Numbered from the stretch's first letter, positions 42,528 through 51,330 are shown. The stretch is 64,000 nucleotides of DNA from Saccharothrix sp. NRRL B-16348 (GCF_001280085.1 NZ_LGED01000001.1:248001-312000), one strand, 5' to 3'. Numbers and translations: made by a program. Notes: a model not told the origin generated them from the letters alone.

Positions 42528-43298
42528 TCAGCGGCCCAAGTGCTCGCGGAGGAACGCGATGTCCGCCGCCTGCCCCTCGTCGGGTGTCTCGACCAGCACC
42601 GGCGAGCCGGCGGCGGCGGCCACGGCGACCAGCTGCTCCGGGTCGATGGTGCCGGACGCGATGTTGGCGTGCCGGTCCCGCGCGGAGCCGAACTCGTCGC
42701 GGGAGCTGTTGAGGTGGACCAGGTCGACGCGCCCGGTGATGGCCTTCACCCGGTCGACGATGCCGACCAGGTCCTCGCCGGAGGCGAACGCGTGGCAGGT
42801 GTCGAGGCAGAACCCGGCGCCGAACTCGCCGACCGCGTCCCACAGCCTGCCGAGCATGTCGAACGTCCGCGCCATGGCGTTCTCGCCGCCCGCGGTGTTC
42901 TCGATCAGGATCGGGACCGCGAAGCCACCGCTGTCCGCCTGCCGCTCGAACATCTTGCGCCAGTTGGCGATGCCGTCGCCCGGGTCCTCGCCCTTGGCGA
43001 CGTGCCCGCCGTGCACGATCAGGCCCTTGGCGCCGACCTTGGCCGCGCCCTCGGCGTGCTGCAGCACCATCTTCCGCGACGGGATGCGGATGCGGTTGTT
43101 GAGCGACGCGACGTTGGCCAGGTACGGCGCGTGGATGAAGACGTCCAGGTCGGCGGCCAGCAACCCCTCGGTCTGCGGGTGCGGCTTGGGCGCCTTCCAC
43201 CCCTGGGGATCGGCCAGGAAGAACTGCACCACGTCGGCGCCGCGGTCGACGGCGGCGCCGAGCGGGTCGTCGTCGCGGACGTGAGCCCCGATTCGCAT
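42528..43298 (-). CDS. nfo: Deoxyribonuclease IV (AP endonuclease family 2)
   Basis: 256 aa from ATG 43298. Xylose-isomerase-like TIM barrel with the trinuclear zinc site blocks: FIHAPYLANVAS, LIVHGGH, ILIENTAGGENAMA, FCLDTCHAFASGEDL, VHLNSSRDEFGSARDRHANI and LVETPDEG. It incises DNA at abasic sites in base excision repair. Slightly shorter than E. coli Nfo (285 aa), as common in actinobacteria. First gene of a two-gene unit with the GT87 gene. Confidence 0.95.
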   Translation of the reverse strand: MRIGAHVRDDDPLGAAVDRGADVVQFFLADPQGWKAPKPHPQTEGLLAADLDVFIHAPYLANVASLNNRIRIPSRKMVLQHAEGAAKVGAKGLIVHGGHVAKGEDPGDGIANWRKMFERQADSGGFAVPILIENTAGGENAMARTFDMLGRLWDAVGEFGAGFCLDTCHAFASGEDLVGIVDRVKAITGRVDLVHLNSSRDEFGSARDRHANIASGTIDPEQLVAVAAAAGSPVLVETPDEGQAADIAFLREHLGR

Positions 43299-43306
43299 GA
43301 CTGTGC

Positions 43307-43312
43307 AGGGTA
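43307..43312 (-). promoter_or_regulatory. Leaderless -10 element TACCCT
   Basis: On the minus strand it ends 8 nt before ATG 43298 of nfo. Confidence 0.5.
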
Positions 43313-43454
43313 GTCGGGCGCGGAAACGCACCGCCGACGGCCGCCGATACCAAAATTGTCATCGAGGGGGATGGTCCGCGTCACTATCAGCACCTACGCT
43401 CGTTACTTGTAAGTAGGAAACCGAGTACGCCGCCGGCACGCCAGGAGGCCAGAC

Positions 43455-44459
43455 ATGCGGATCCGGCTCACTCGCCTGGTGAGCGCGGCGGCCGTCGTGT
43501 TCGCGGTCGGCACGGCCGGCGCCGCGGCGGGCTCCGGTTCGGCCGTCGCCGCCGAACCCGTCGTGGTCGGCAGCTGCGCGACCACCGTGCAGGGCGCGCC
43601 GGGCACCCCGGTGGCGCTGAGCCCGGTCGCGGTGCTCGACCCGATCCTGCAGCTGATCCGGGCGGTCCCGCTGCTCGGGCCGCCGCTCGCGGAACCGTTC
43701 CGCCAGGCGTTCTCGGCGCTGCCGCCCATCGCGATCGGCGCGATCCCCACCGGTTCGGGCGTCATCACCGGCGGCGACATCGCGAACAAGGTCAACGCCG
43801 AGCTGGTCAAGCTGCCGCTGCTCGGCCCGATCATCGTCACGCTCTCCAACGGTGTGCGCGCCGAGCTGACCAAGCTGTGCGGCGTCACCGTGCAGGGCGT
43901 CAACGCCGCGGCAGCGCCCGTCCAGGACGGGTCGAAGGCGCTCGCGGACGCCTCCGAGCAGGCCACCGGCCAACTCCCGGGTCTGCCCGGCACCAAGCCG
44001 TCGCCGAACCAGCCGCCGCAGACCGGTCAGCCGGGCACCAACCCCGGCACCTCGAACCCCGGCACCAGCCCGGCAGGCCAGGCGCCGGCGAACAGCCCGG
44101 TCGGCGGCGTCGGCGCGCTCGACGTGCCGCTGTACGGCTCGAACCCGTGGGGCGGCAACTTCGGCCGCGTGCCGCTGTTCAGCTACGGCTCCCTGCCGTT
44201 CGCCGTGCCCGGCCGGTACGCGCCGTCGCCCGGCGTGCGGTACGGCGGCGGGGTGAGCGGCTACCGGCCCGGCTACGGCGTGCCGGGCGCGGACTCCGAC
44301 GGCGTGCAGACCGCGGGCCGTGCCCAGGCGCTGCCCGGCTCCGGCCGGATGGGCGGCGGCGTGGGGGCTCCCGTGCTGCTGGCCGTGCTGCTGCTGTCGT
44401 GCGTGACGGGCGCCCTCGTGCGCACCTGGGTGCTGCGCCGAGCCGTCGCCTCGGCGTAA
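43455..44459 (+). CDS. Secreted, C-terminally anchored Pro/Gly-rich protein, unknown function
   Basis: 334 aa from ATG 43455. Signal peptide 1-33 (ending SAVAAEP). Residues 40-150 form a folded hydrophobic/Gly region with two Cys (GSCATTV and TKLCGVTV) likely disulfide linked, and VPLLGPPLAEPFRQ / KLPLLGPIIVTL pseudo-repeats. Residues about 175-300 are Pro/Gly/Asn/Tyr-rich low complexity. One membrane helix at about 308-326 precedes a short basic tail. No known domain. The design resembles wall-spanning surface proteins of Pseudonocardiales. Confidence 0.72.
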   Translation: MRIRLTRLVSAAAVVFAVGTAGAAAGSGSAVAAEPVVVGSCATTVQGAPGTPVALSPVAVLDPILQLIRAVPLLGPPLAEPFRQAFSALPPIAIGAIPTGSGVITGGDIANKVNAELVKLPLLGPIIVTLSNGVRAELTKLCGVTVQGVNAAAAPVQDGSKALADASEQATGQLPGLPGTKPSPNQPPQTGQPGTNPGTSNPGTSPAGQAPANSPVGGVGALDVPLYGSNPWGGNFGRVPLFSYGSLPFAVPGRYAPSPGVRYGGGVSGYRPGYGVPGADSDGVQTAGRAQALPGSGRMGGGVGAPVLLAVLLLSCVTGALVRTWVLRRAVASA

Positions 44460-44543
44460 GGGCCCATCCGGACCAACCGGTCACCGGTTCTTCGTGCGTC
44501 TGCTCGCTGTCCAGCCGCCGGCCGCGCTGAGAGCGTTCCTCAC

Positions 44544-45467
44544 ATGATCAGCAGAACCGTTCCCGCGCTCGCCGCGTTGTGCCTGTCCCTGACCCTGGCC
44601 TCGGCCCCGACCGCGACCGCGACGCCCGTCCTCGACCCGAACACGCCCGTCTCCAGCGACGGCCGCGTCGGGTCGATCGGCAAACGGATAGCCGGCGATC
44701 CCGGCGCGAGCGACGGGTTCGCCGGCACCGGTGATCTGTCCGACGCCGAGGGCGTGCGCCGAGTGGCCAGGCCCGAACCGCCGACGGTGAACCCCGACGA
44801 GCTCTCCACCCAGTCGGTCATCGCGCCGGACGAGCGCGTCCAGGTCACCGACACGACCACCTACCCGGCCCGCGCCACGGTCCGCTTCACCTACACCAAG
44901 CCCAGCGGCACGACGAGCTGGTGCACGGGCTGGCTGTACGCGGCGGACGCGGTGGCGACCGCGGGCCACTGCGTCTACAACGTCTCCGCTGCAGCGTGGA
45001 ACACCAACTTCACCGTGTACCCCGGCCGCAACGGCACCTCGTCGCCGTACGGCAGCTGCGGCGTGTCCAACGCCTACAGCGTCGCCGGGTGGATCCAGGG
45101 CGGGAGCACGGAGTACGACTACGCCGCCCTCAAGCTCACCTGCTCCATCGGCAACACCACGGGCTGGTTCGGCCTGAACACGTCCGCCGCCTCGCTCAAC
45201 GGCACCACCGTCAGCACCGCGGGCTACCCGCAGGACAAGCCCTCCGGCACGCAGTGGTTCACGTCCAACACCGTGACCAGCACGAACGCCCGCCAGCTCG
45301 CCTACCTGCTGGACACCATCGGCGGGCAGAGCGGCTCGCCGGTCTACAACACCGGCTGCGCCACGTACTGCGCGGTGGCCATCCACGCGTACGGCCACGG
45401 CACCCACAACCGGGGCACCCGGATCATCCCCGAGGTCCACCAGAACCTCACCACCTGGGCGCTCTGA
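44544..45467 (+). CDS. Secreted trypsin-like serine peptidase (V8/glutamyl-endopeptidase type)
   Basis: 307 aa from ATG 44544. Signal peptide 1-26 (ASAPTATATP), a propeptide of about 80 residues, then a chymotrypsin-fold domain with His in ATAGHCVYN, Asp in STEYDYAALKL and Ser in GGQSGSPVYN, all triad residues present. Cys pairs (SWCTGW with GHC; SCGVSN with LTCSIG; NTGCATYC) suit an extracellular enzyme. The GQSGSPV block matches V8-like glutamyl endopeptidases of actinomycetes. Followed by a strong terminator, so separate from the ribosomal operon. Confidence 0.9.
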   Translation: MISRTVPALAALCLSLTLASAPTATATPVLDPNTPVSSDGRVGSIGKRIAGDPGASDGFAGTGDLSDAEGVRRVARPEPPTVNPDELSTQSVIAPDERVQVTDTTTYPARATVRFTYTKPSGTTSWCTGWLYAADAVATAGHCVYNVSAAAWNTNFTVYPGRNGTSSPYGSCGVSNAYSVAGWIQGGSTEYDYAALKLTCSIGNTTGWFGLNTSAASLNGTTVSTAGYPQDKPSGTQWFTSNTVTSTNARQLAYLLDTIGGQSGSPVYNTGCATYCAVAIHAYGHGTHNRGTRIIPEVHQNLTTWAL

Positions 45468-45476
45468 CCTGCGCGG

Positions 45477-45510
45477 ACAGGCCGCCGGCAAGCGTGCGCC
45501 GGCGGCCTGT
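45477..45510 (+). terminator. Hairpin terminator after the serine peptidase
   Basis: Perfect 13-bp arms (45477-45489 and 45498-45510), 8-nt loop; separates the peptidase from rpsF. Confidence 0.75.
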
Positions 45511-45594
45511 TACCCTTCACGGGTTGCTGACGCGACGACCCTCCTGCCACGGAACGTCCGTGGCCGCCGAGTCCACAGGAGGTGAGTGGTCTTC

Positions 45595-45936
45595 ATGCGT
45601 CATTACGAAGTGATGGTCATCCTCGACCCCAGTCTCGACGAGCGCACGATTGCGCCGTCCCTTGACACGTTCCTCAACGTCATCCGCACCACGGGTGGCA
45701 ACGTGGAGAAGGTCGAAGTGTGGGGCAAGCGCCGCCTGAGCTTCGAGATCAACAAGAACGCCGAGGGCATCTACGCCGTCCTCGACCTGATCTCGAGCCC
45801 CGACGCGGTGAAGGAGCTGGACCGCCAGCTCGGCCTGCAGGAGACGGTGCTCCGGACGAAGGTCATCCGGCGCGATCCCGCCAAGGCCGCGAAGACCGCG
45901 GCGAGGATCGCCGCCAAGGCCGCGGCCAAGGCCTAG
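45595..45936 (+). CDS. rpsF: 30S ribosomal protein S6
   Basis: 113 aa from ATG 45595. Begins [18 protein letters not shown], then [22 protein letters not shown] and [18 protein letters not shown], all standard bS6 blocks. AGGAGGTGA is 12 nt upstream of ATG; an in-frame GTG at 45586 would add three residues but sits too close to it. C-terminal Ala/Lys-rich tail (AAKAAAKA). S6 binds S18 in the small subunit platform. First gene of rpsF-ssb-rpsR-rplI. Confidence 0.97.
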   Translation: MRHYEVMVILDPSLDERTIAPSLDTFLNVIRTTGGNVEKVEVWGKRRLSFEINKNAEGIYAVLDLISSPDAVKELDRQLGLQETVLRTKVIRRDPAKAAKTAARIAAKAAAKA

Positions 45937-45946
45937 GAGCCCCGAC

Positions 45947-46444
45947 ATGGCAGGCGAGACGACGATCACGGTGGTCGGCAACCTGACCGCCGATCCCGAA
46001 CTCCGCTTCACCCAGTCCGGCGCCGCGGTGGCGAGCTTCACCGTGGCATCCACTCCGCGCACGTTCGACAAGGCGAGCGGCGAGTGGAAGGACGGCGAAG
46101 CGCTGTTCCTGCGGTGCAACGTGTGGCGGCAGGTCGCGGAGAACGTGGCCGAGTCCCTCACCCGCGGTTCGCGCGTGCTCGTTTCCGGGCGGCTGCGCCA
46201 GCGTTCCTTCGAGACGAAGGAAGGCGAAAAGCGCACCGTCATCGAGCTTGAGGTCGACGAGATCGGCCCCTCGCTGCGCTACGCGACCGCGAAGGTCAAC
46301 AAGGTCAGCCGTGGAGACGGCGGCGGCGGCTTCGGCGGCGGCGGTCAGTCTCGCGGTGGCGGCGGCGGCGCACCGGCCGACGACCCGTGGGGCTCCGCGC
46401 CCCCGGCCGGCTCCGGTGGCTTCGCCGACGAGCCCCCCTTCTAG
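45947..46444 (+). CDS. ssb: Single-stranded DNA-binding protein
   Basis: 165 aa from ATG 45947. OB fold 1-115 with [61 protein letters not shown]; then a Gly-rich linker and the acidic tail ending DEPPF that recruits repair and replication proteins. Coats ssDNA in replication. Located 10 bases after rpsF in the conserved operon. Confidence 0.97.
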   Translation: MAGETTITVVGNLTADPELRFTQSGAAVASFTVASTPRTFDKASGEWKDGEALFLRCNVWRQVAENVAESLTRGSRVLVSGRLRQRSFETKEGEKRTVIELEVDEIGPSLRYATAKVNKVSRGDGGGGFGGGGQSRGGGGGAPADDPWGSAPPAGSGGFADEPPF

Positions 46445-46497
46445 ACCCGGCACCGGTCCACTCCACACTTCACTGCGTAATACCCAGGAGTTCACAC

Positions 46498-46737
46498 ATG
46501 GCCAAGCCGCCTGTGCGCAAGCCCAAGAAGAAGGTCTGCGCGTTCTGCAAGGACAAGAACGCCAACCTGATCGACTACAAGGACACCACCCTGCTCCGGA
46601 AGTACATCTCGGACCGGGGCAAGATCCGCGCCCGCCGGGTCACCGGCAACTGCTCCCAGCACCAGCGCGACGTCGCGGTCGCCGTCAAGAACGCCCGCGA
46701 GATGGCGCTGCTGCCCTACACCTCGACGGCTCGCTGA
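46498..46737 (+). CDS. rpsR: 30S ribosomal protein S18
   Basis: 79 aa from ATG 46498. [45 protein letters not shown] and AREMALLPY are the bS18 signatures. The Cys residues CxxC and the later NC/H make it the zinc-binding C+ form; many actinobacteria also have a C- paralogue elsewhere for zinc limitation. Partner of S6 encoded upstream. Confidence 0.97.
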   Translation: MAKPPVRKPKKKVCAFCKDKNANLIDYKDTTLLRKYISDRGKIRARRVTGNCSQHQRDVAVAVKNAREMALLPYTSTAR

Positions 46738-46753
46738 GAAAGGGGACGGCATC

Positions 46754-47209
46754 GTGAAGCTCATCCTCACCGCTGACGTGACCGGCCTCGGTGGCCCCGG
46801 CGACATCGTCGAGGTCAAGGACGGCTACGGCCGCAACTACCTGCTGCCCCGCGGCCTGGCGATCCTCGCCACCAAGGGCGCGACCAAGCAGGTCGAGGTC
46901 ATCCGCCGGGCGCAGGACACGCGCCGGGTGCGCGACCTGGACCACGCCAAGGAGATCAAGGCCACGCTCGAGGGCCTCGGCTCCGTGACGCTGAAGGCCA
47001 AGTCCGCGGCCGGCTCGAAGAAGCTGTTCGGCTCCGTCACCTCGTCCGACGTCGTGTCGGCCGTGCGTGCGGCCGGCGGTCCCGCGCTGGACAAGCGGGC
47101 CGTCGAGATCGCGGGTCACATCAAGACCCTCGGCAAGCACTCGGTGAACGTCCGGCTCCACCCGGAGGTCACCGTGTCGCTCTCGGTCGAGGTCGCGAGC
47201 GCGGTCTGA
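46754..47209 (+). CDS. rplI: 50S ribosomal protein L9
   Basis: 151 aa from GTG 46754 (GAAAGGGGA upstream). N-terminal L9 domain [36 protein letters not shown], the long connecting helix and the C-terminal domain with [14 protein letters not shown] and [12 protein letters not shown]. Normal length. Ends before a 17-bp-stem terminator that separates it from dnaB. Confidence 0.97.
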   Translation: MKLILTADVTGLGGPGDIVEVKDGYGRNYLLPRGLAILATKGATKQVEVIRRAQDTRRVRDLDHAKEIKATLEGLGSVTLKAKSAAGSKKLFGSVTSSDVVSAVRAAGGPALDKRAVEIAGHIKTLGKHSVNVRLHPEVTVSLSVEVASAV

Positions 47210-47221
47210 CGTTTTTCCCGG

Positions 47222-47260
47222 AAGCGCCGTTCGACCAGGTGTTCTGGTCGGGCGGCGCTT
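47222..47260 (+). terminator. Hairpin terminator after rplI
   Basis: 17-bp arms (47222-47238 and 47244-47260, two G-T pairs), 5-nt loop; closes the rpsF operon. Confidence 0.8.
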
Positions 47261-47273
47261 TCGCACGTCTGGC

Positions 47274-47282
47274 TGTGGACAA
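47274..47282 (-). promoter_or_regulatory. DnaA box TTGTCCACA
   Basis: Plus strand reads TGTGGACAA. TTGTCCACA is the favoured box in high-GC actinobacteria. Confidence 0.65.
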
Positions 47283-47355
47283 CTCTTGTGACACGTTGCG
47301 CGCGACACGCCGTGCCGGCGGTTACACGCGACACGCCGAAGGTGTGACGCATGAC

Positions 47356-47364
47356 TTTTCCACA
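47356..47364 (+). promoter_or_regulatory. DnaA box variant TTTTCCACA
   Basis: One base from the consensus; 4 bases from the next box. Confidence 0.5.
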
Positions 47365-47367
47365 AAC

Positions 47368-47376
47368 TTATCCACA
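47368..47376 (+). promoter_or_regulatory. DnaA box TTATCCACA
   Basis: Exact classical consensus nonamer. Confidence 0.7.
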
Positions 47377-47423
47377 GGGCTTGACCTAGCCTAACTTTTG
47401 TCTGGGCCCGAGTTGTACCCAGG

Positions 47424-47432
47424 TTGTCCACA
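47424..47432 (+). promoter_or_regulatory. DnaA box TTGTCCACA
   Basis: Exact actinobacterial consensus. Confidence 0.65.
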
Positions 47433-47488
47433 GGTTTCCCCAGGCCTGTGGTCAGTTGGACGCGGCCATCCCCAAGCTGTCCACCGAG

Positions 47489-47497
47489 TTGTCCACA
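47489..47497 (+). promoter_or_regulatory. DnaA box TTGTCCACA
   Basis: Exact actinobacterial consensus; a weaker relative CTGTCCACC lies just upstream at 47477-47485. Confidence 0.65.
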
Positions 47498-47621
47498 GGT
47501 GGGTTTGCCTACGCCATCCAGGTGGCTCTAGCGTCGCTGGACCACGGGGCGTGGCGTGGCGGACTTTGTCGGACCCACGAGGTACAACATCCGCACGGCA
47601 GCAGATTGGGGTGAGCTCACG

Positions 47622-50222
47622 GTGGCGCTGGTGGACGACCGGGGCATGGCCGAGCCCGGCTTCGAACGGCAGCCGCCGCAGGACCTCGCCGCCGAGCAGT
47701 CGGTGCTCGGCGGGATGCTGCTGAGCAAGGACGCGATCGCCGACGTGGTCGAGGTCCTGGCGCCCAACGACTTCTACCGGCCCGCGCACCAGGCCGTGTA
47801 CGACTGCGTCCTCGACCTGTACGGGCGCGGCGAGCCGGCCGACCCGATCACGGTGTCCGCCGAGCTCGAACGCCGCGGCGAGCTGCTGCGCGTGGGCGGC
47901 GCGCCGTACCTGCACACCCTGATCGCCACCGTGCCGACAGCGGCCAACGCCTCCTACTACGCCGAGATCGTGGCGGAGAAGGCCGTGCTGCGGCGGTTGG
48001 TCGAGGCGGGCACGAGGATCGTGCAGCTCGGCTACAACGGCGCCGAGGGCGCGGACGTGGACGAGGTGGTCGACCGGGCGCAGGCGGCGATCTACGAGGT
48101 CACCGAGCGCCGCACCACCGAGGACTACGTGGTGCTGGAGGAGCTGCTCCAGCCGACCATGGACGAGATCGACGCCATCGCCTCGCGCGGCGGCTCGTCG
48201 CTGGGCATCCCCACCGGCTTCGCGGACCTGGACGAGCTGACCAACGGCCTGCACCCCGGTCAGATGATCATCGTCGCGGCCCGGCCGGGCGTCGGCAAGG
48301 CACTCGCGCTCGAGACCCCGCTGGCAACCCCCACCGGGTGGACGACCATGGGTCAGGTCGCCGTCGGCGACCTGCTCATCGGTGCGGACGGTCGGCCGAC
48401 GACCGTGGTAGCCGCGACCGACGTGATGCACGGCAGGCCGTGCTACGAGGTCGAGTTCTCGGATGGCTCCGTGGTCGTGGCCGATGCCGAGCACCAATGG
48501 CTCACCGAGACCAGGGGGTCACGTCGTTCGGCGCAGGAGGCCGCGGCTCGGCCGGGTCGCGGGCAACGGGTTGCGAACGGCATCCGCACCACCCGGGAGA
48601 TCGCCGTAACCCTGCGGTGCGAGACGGCGGACGGCCGGCTGAACCACTCGGTGGTCAACACCCGGGCACTGGACCTGCCCGACGCGTCGCTGCCGATCGG
48701 TCCGTACACGCTCGGCGCGTGGCTGGGCGACGGCCATTCCGCCAGCTCCAGGATCACCACCGCTGACCCCGAGATCGTGTGGAACATCGAGGCCGAGGGT
48801 TACGACGTGGTGCCGCGGGGCGGGCTGCTCTACAGCATCAAACTGCCCACGGCGAACACCTCGGACGTGCGCGAGTGCGTCGTCTGCGGCACTGCTTTCA
48901 CGCCGAAGACCACGCAGGTCAAGACCTGCGGTCGCAGCTGCGGCGGCAAGTCGCGCTTCACGTCGAGCCCCGTGCCCGCGCCGACTTGCCCGGACTGCGG
49001 CGCGCCGTCGTCCGGCATGCGCCGATGCCAGGACTGCCACCACGACCACGGCACCGTCCAGGCGCTCCTGCGAGGCCTCGGCGTGCTGGGCGACAAGCAC
49101 GTCCCGTCGGCTTACCTGCGGGCATCCGTCGCACAGCGGCGGGCGTTGCTCGCTGGGCTGCTCGACACCGACGGCACCGTCACGGCCGGTGGGTCCGTGC
49201 AGTTCTCGGTGACCAACGAACGCTTGGCCGAGGACGTTCGCGAACTCGTGGTGAGCCTCGGCTACCGGTGCTCGATCAGCACCAAACCGGTCCGCGGACG
49301 CAGCGAACTGACCTCCACCGCGTACACCTTGACCTTCGGTACGGATGACGACGTGTTCGGCATCGAGCGCAAGCGGCTGACGTTGAAGGAACGGCGGCGT
49401 GCCCGGAACGTGGTTCGGACGGGGTCGCGGTTCATCGTCGACGTGCGCCCGATCCCGAGTGTGCCGGTGCGGTGCGTGGAAGTGGACAACGAGGACCACC
49501 TGTACCTGGCCGGACGATCCATGATCCCGACCCACAACTCCACCCTGGGGCTCGACTTCGCCAGGTCGTGCTCGGTGAAGCACGGGTTGACCAGCGCGAT
49601 CTTCTCGCTGGAGATGTCGCGCACGGAGATCGTCATGCGCATGCTCTCGGCCGAGGCGCGCATCCGGCTCGGCGACATGCGCGGTGGGCGGATGAGCGAC
49701 GACGACTGGACCCGGTTGGCGCGGCGGATGAGCGAGATCAGCGAGGCGCCGCTGTTCGTCGACGACTCGCCGAACCTGACCATGATGGAGATCCGGGCCA
49801 AGGCGCGGCGGTTGAAGCAGCGCCACGACCTGCGGCTGGTCGTGGTCGACTACCTCCAGCTGATGTCGTCGGGCAAGCGCACCGAGTCCCGCCAGCAGGA
49901 GGTCTCGGAGTTCTCCCGGAACCTCAAGCTGATCGCCAAGGAGCTCGAGGTGCCGGTGATCGCGATCAGCCAGCTGAACCGAGGCCCGGAACAGCGGACC
50001 GACAAGCGACCGCAGCTGTCCGACCTGCGCGAGTCCGGCTCGCTGGAGCAGGACGCCGACATGGTGATCCTGATCAACCGCCCGGACGCGTGGGAACGCG
50101 ACGACCCGCGCGCCGGCGAGGCGGACCTGATCATCGCCAAGCACCGCGCCGGCCCGACGGCCACCATCACCGTCGCCCACCAGCTCCACTACAGCCGCTT
50201 CGCCGACCTCGCCCAGGGCTGA
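47622..50222 (+). CDS. dnaB: Replicative DNA helicase DnaB containing an intein
   Basis: 866-aa precursor from GTG 47622, where GGGGTGAG lies about 6 nt upstream and the sequence begins like mycobacterial DnaB (V-A-L-V-D-D, then RQPPQDLAAEQSVLGGMLLSKDAIADV). N-extein 226 aa, intein 413 aa (residues 227-639), C-extein 227 aa. The intein splits the Walker A loop: GVGK before, STLGLDFA after. Downstream RecA-fold motifs are intact: EMSRTEIVMRML, VVDYLQLMSSG (Walker B), SQLNRGPEQR and LRESGSLEQDADMVILI. The helicase is inactive until the intein leaves. It opens DNA ahead of the replisome as a hexamer. Confidence 0.96.
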   Translation: MALVDDRGMAEPGFERQPPQDLAAEQSVLGGMLLSKDAIADVVEVLAPNDFYRPAHQAVYDCVLDLYGRGEPADPITVSAELERRGELLRVGGAPYLHTLIATVPTAANASYYAEIVAEKAVLRRLVEAGTRIVQLGYNGAEGADVDEVVDRAQAAIYEVTERRTTEDYVVLEELLQPTMDEIDAIASRGGSSLGIPTGFADLDELTNGLHPGQMIIVAARPGVGKALALETPLATPTGWTTMGQVAVGDLLIGADGRPTTVVAATDVMHGRPCYEVEFSDGSVVVADAEHQWLTETRGSRRSAQEAAARPGRGQRVANGIRTTREIAVTLRCETADGRLNHSVVNTRALDLPDASLPIGPYTLGAWLGDGHSASSRITTADPEIVWNIEAEGYDVVPRGGLLYSIKLPTANTSDVRECVVCGTAFTPKTTQVKTCGRSCGGKSRFTSSPVPAPTCPDCGAPSSGMRRCQDCHHDHGTVQALLRGLGVLGDKHVPSAYLRASVAQRRALLAGLLDTDGTVTAGGSVQFSVTNERLAEDVRELVVSLGYRCSISTKPVRGRSELTSTAYTLTFGTDDDVFGIERKRLTLKERRRARNVVRTGSRFIVDVRPIPSVPVRCVEVDNEDHLYLAGRSMIPTHNSTLGLDFARSCSVKHGLTSAIFSLEMSRTEIVMRMLSAEARIRLGDMRGGRMSDDDWTRLARRMSEISEAPLFVDDSPNLTMMEIRAKARRLKQRHDLRLVVVDYLQLMSSGKRTESRQQEVSEFSRNLKLIAKELEVPVIAISQLNRGPEQRTDKRPQLSDLRESGSLEQDADMVILINRPDAWERDDPRAGEADLIIAKHRAGPTATITVAHQLHYSRFADLAQG
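48300..49538 (+). mobile_element. DnaB intein, class 3 type, with LAGLIDADG endonuclease
   Basis: 413 aa inserted in the Walker A loop (GVGK^S). The first residue is Ala, not Cys or Ser. The class-3 set is present: Trp67 in block B (AEHQW), Cys392 in block F (RCVEVDNEDHLYL), Thr411 and terminal Asn413 in block G (MIPTHN). Endonuclease motifs at 137-146 (TLGAWLGDGH) and 283-292 (LLAGLLDTDG). Between them are two four-Cys clusters, Cys193/196/210/214 and Cys230/233/243/246, resembling paired zinc ribbons. Class-3 inteins use the block F Cys for the first attack. Likely active for splicing; both LAGLIDADG motifs keep their acidic residue, so homing may also be active. Confidence 0.9.
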
Positions 50223-50277
50223 CGGGGGCCCGGGTCCACCCGGCCGGCCGGAGCAACGACAGCACGTCGGAGGCATC

Positions 50278-51330
50278 GTGCGCGCAGGCGTCGTGGTCAC
50301 GGCACAGCCCGGTGTGGAGGAGCTCGCCGTGCTGGCCGAGGAACTGGGCTTGCGCAGCTTCTGGGTCAACGACACCCCGATGGTCCACGGCGACCCCTTC
50401 GTCGCCCTCGCACTGTGCGCGAAGGCCACCAGCCGCATCAGGCTCGGCGTCGGCGTGACCTCGCCGGCGCTGCGCTCCGTACCGGCCGCCGCGAGCGGGT
50501 TCGCCAGCCTCAACGCCCTGGCGCCGGGCCGGATCATCTGCGGGGTCGGCACCGGGAACACCGCCCGGCGCACCCTGGGCATGCCGCCGACCACGGCGGC
50601 CACCCTCGAGGAGTTCACCGCCGCGCTCCAGGACCTGTGCGCCGGACGGTCGACCGGGTACCGCGAAGGCGACCGGGTCCGCGACATCCGGTTCCCGCGC
50701 ACCGGGGCGCACGTGAACACCACCGACCCGATCGAGTTCGTCGTGGCCGCGCTCGGACCGAAGGCCGCCGCCGTCGCCGGCCGCCTCGGCACCGGCCTCA
50801 TCTCCTTCGGCCTGCTGGACCCCGCCGCCTGGCACGTGCTGCACGACGCCCGCCGCCGCGCCGCCCGACACCCCGGCGCACCCACGGATTCCTACGTGGT
50901 CACCGCGCTCCACGTGCTGGACGAGGGCGAGGACCCCCGCAGCGACGCGGCCCGCGACGCGACCGGCCACCTCGTCCTGTCGCTGCTGGCGTTCGCCGCC
51001 GACACCGCCGCCGACACACCCTCGTTCGCCGAGCGGCTCGGCCCCGAGGAACGCGAAGCGGTGCGGCGACTGCTCGACCGGCGAGGCACCACCGCCACCG
51101 CGCCGGACCGGCACACCAAGCTCTACCCCGGCTACCTCGGCCGCATCGCACCCCGGGACCGCGACCTGGTCCTGCCCTCGCTGATGAACGCCCTCGCCCT
51201 GGTCGGCACCCGCGACGACCTCCGCACCCGCGTCACCGCCCTGGAGCAGGCCGGCATCGCCGAACTCCTCATCCAGCCGGTGGTCGACCCGCCCACCGAG
51301 ATGGCACGGCTCGCCGATCTCCTCACGTGA
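50278..51330 (+). CDS. LLM-class (luciferase-like) F420/FMN-dependent oxidoreductase
   Basis: 350 aa from GTG 50278 (CGGAGG at 5 nt). Bacterial luciferase-like TIM barrel: AEELGLRSFWVNDTPMVHGDPFVALALCA, TSRIRLGVGVTSPALRSVPAAASGFASLNALAPGR and CGVGTGNTARRTLG, the last being the cofactor-phosphate loop. The GVTSP and ALAPGR blocks match F420-dependent oxidoreductases such as methylenetetrahydromethanopterin-reductase-like enzymes of actinobacteria. Substrate unknown. Stands 55 bases after dnaB with its own ribosome site. Confidence 0.87.
   Translation: MRAGVVVTAQPGVEELAVLAEELGLRSFWVNDTPMVHGDPFVALALCAKATSRIRLGVGVTSPALRSVPAAASGFASLNALAPGRIICGVGTGNTARRTLGMPPTTAATLEEFTAALQDLCAGRSTGYREGDRVRDIRFPRTGAHVNTTDPIEFVVAALGPKAAAVAGRLGTGLISFGLLDPAAWHVLHDARRRAARHPGAPTDSYVVTALHVLDEGEDPRSDAARDATGHLVLSLLAFAADTAADTPSFAERLGPEEREAVRRLLDRRGTTATAPDRHTKLYPGYLGRIAPRDRDLVLPSLMNALALVGTRDDLRTRVTALEQAGIAELLIQPVVDPPTEMARLADLLT

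Larger units (their letters stand above)
47210..47621. other. 412-base non-coding region with DnaA-box cluster upstream of dnaB
   Basis: Longest gene-free stretch of the window. It contains the rplI terminator, then five nonamers that match DnaA boxes, then the dnaB leader. An ORF extension from 47556 in frame with dnaB is possible but has no ribosome site. I see no RNA gene. Confidence 0.7.

Noticed and set aside
47274..47497. DnaA-box cluster considered as the chromosomal origin
   Set aside because: No dnaA or dnaN gene adjoins it, no AT-rich unwinding stretch is seen, and oriC in relatives lies between dnaA and dnaN. It is kept as a DnaA-binding site only.
47556..47621. Longer dnaB start at GTG 47556
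   Set aside because: The extra 22 residues have no match to DnaB N-termini and no ribosome site, whereas GTG 47622 has GGGGTGAG and family-like sequence.
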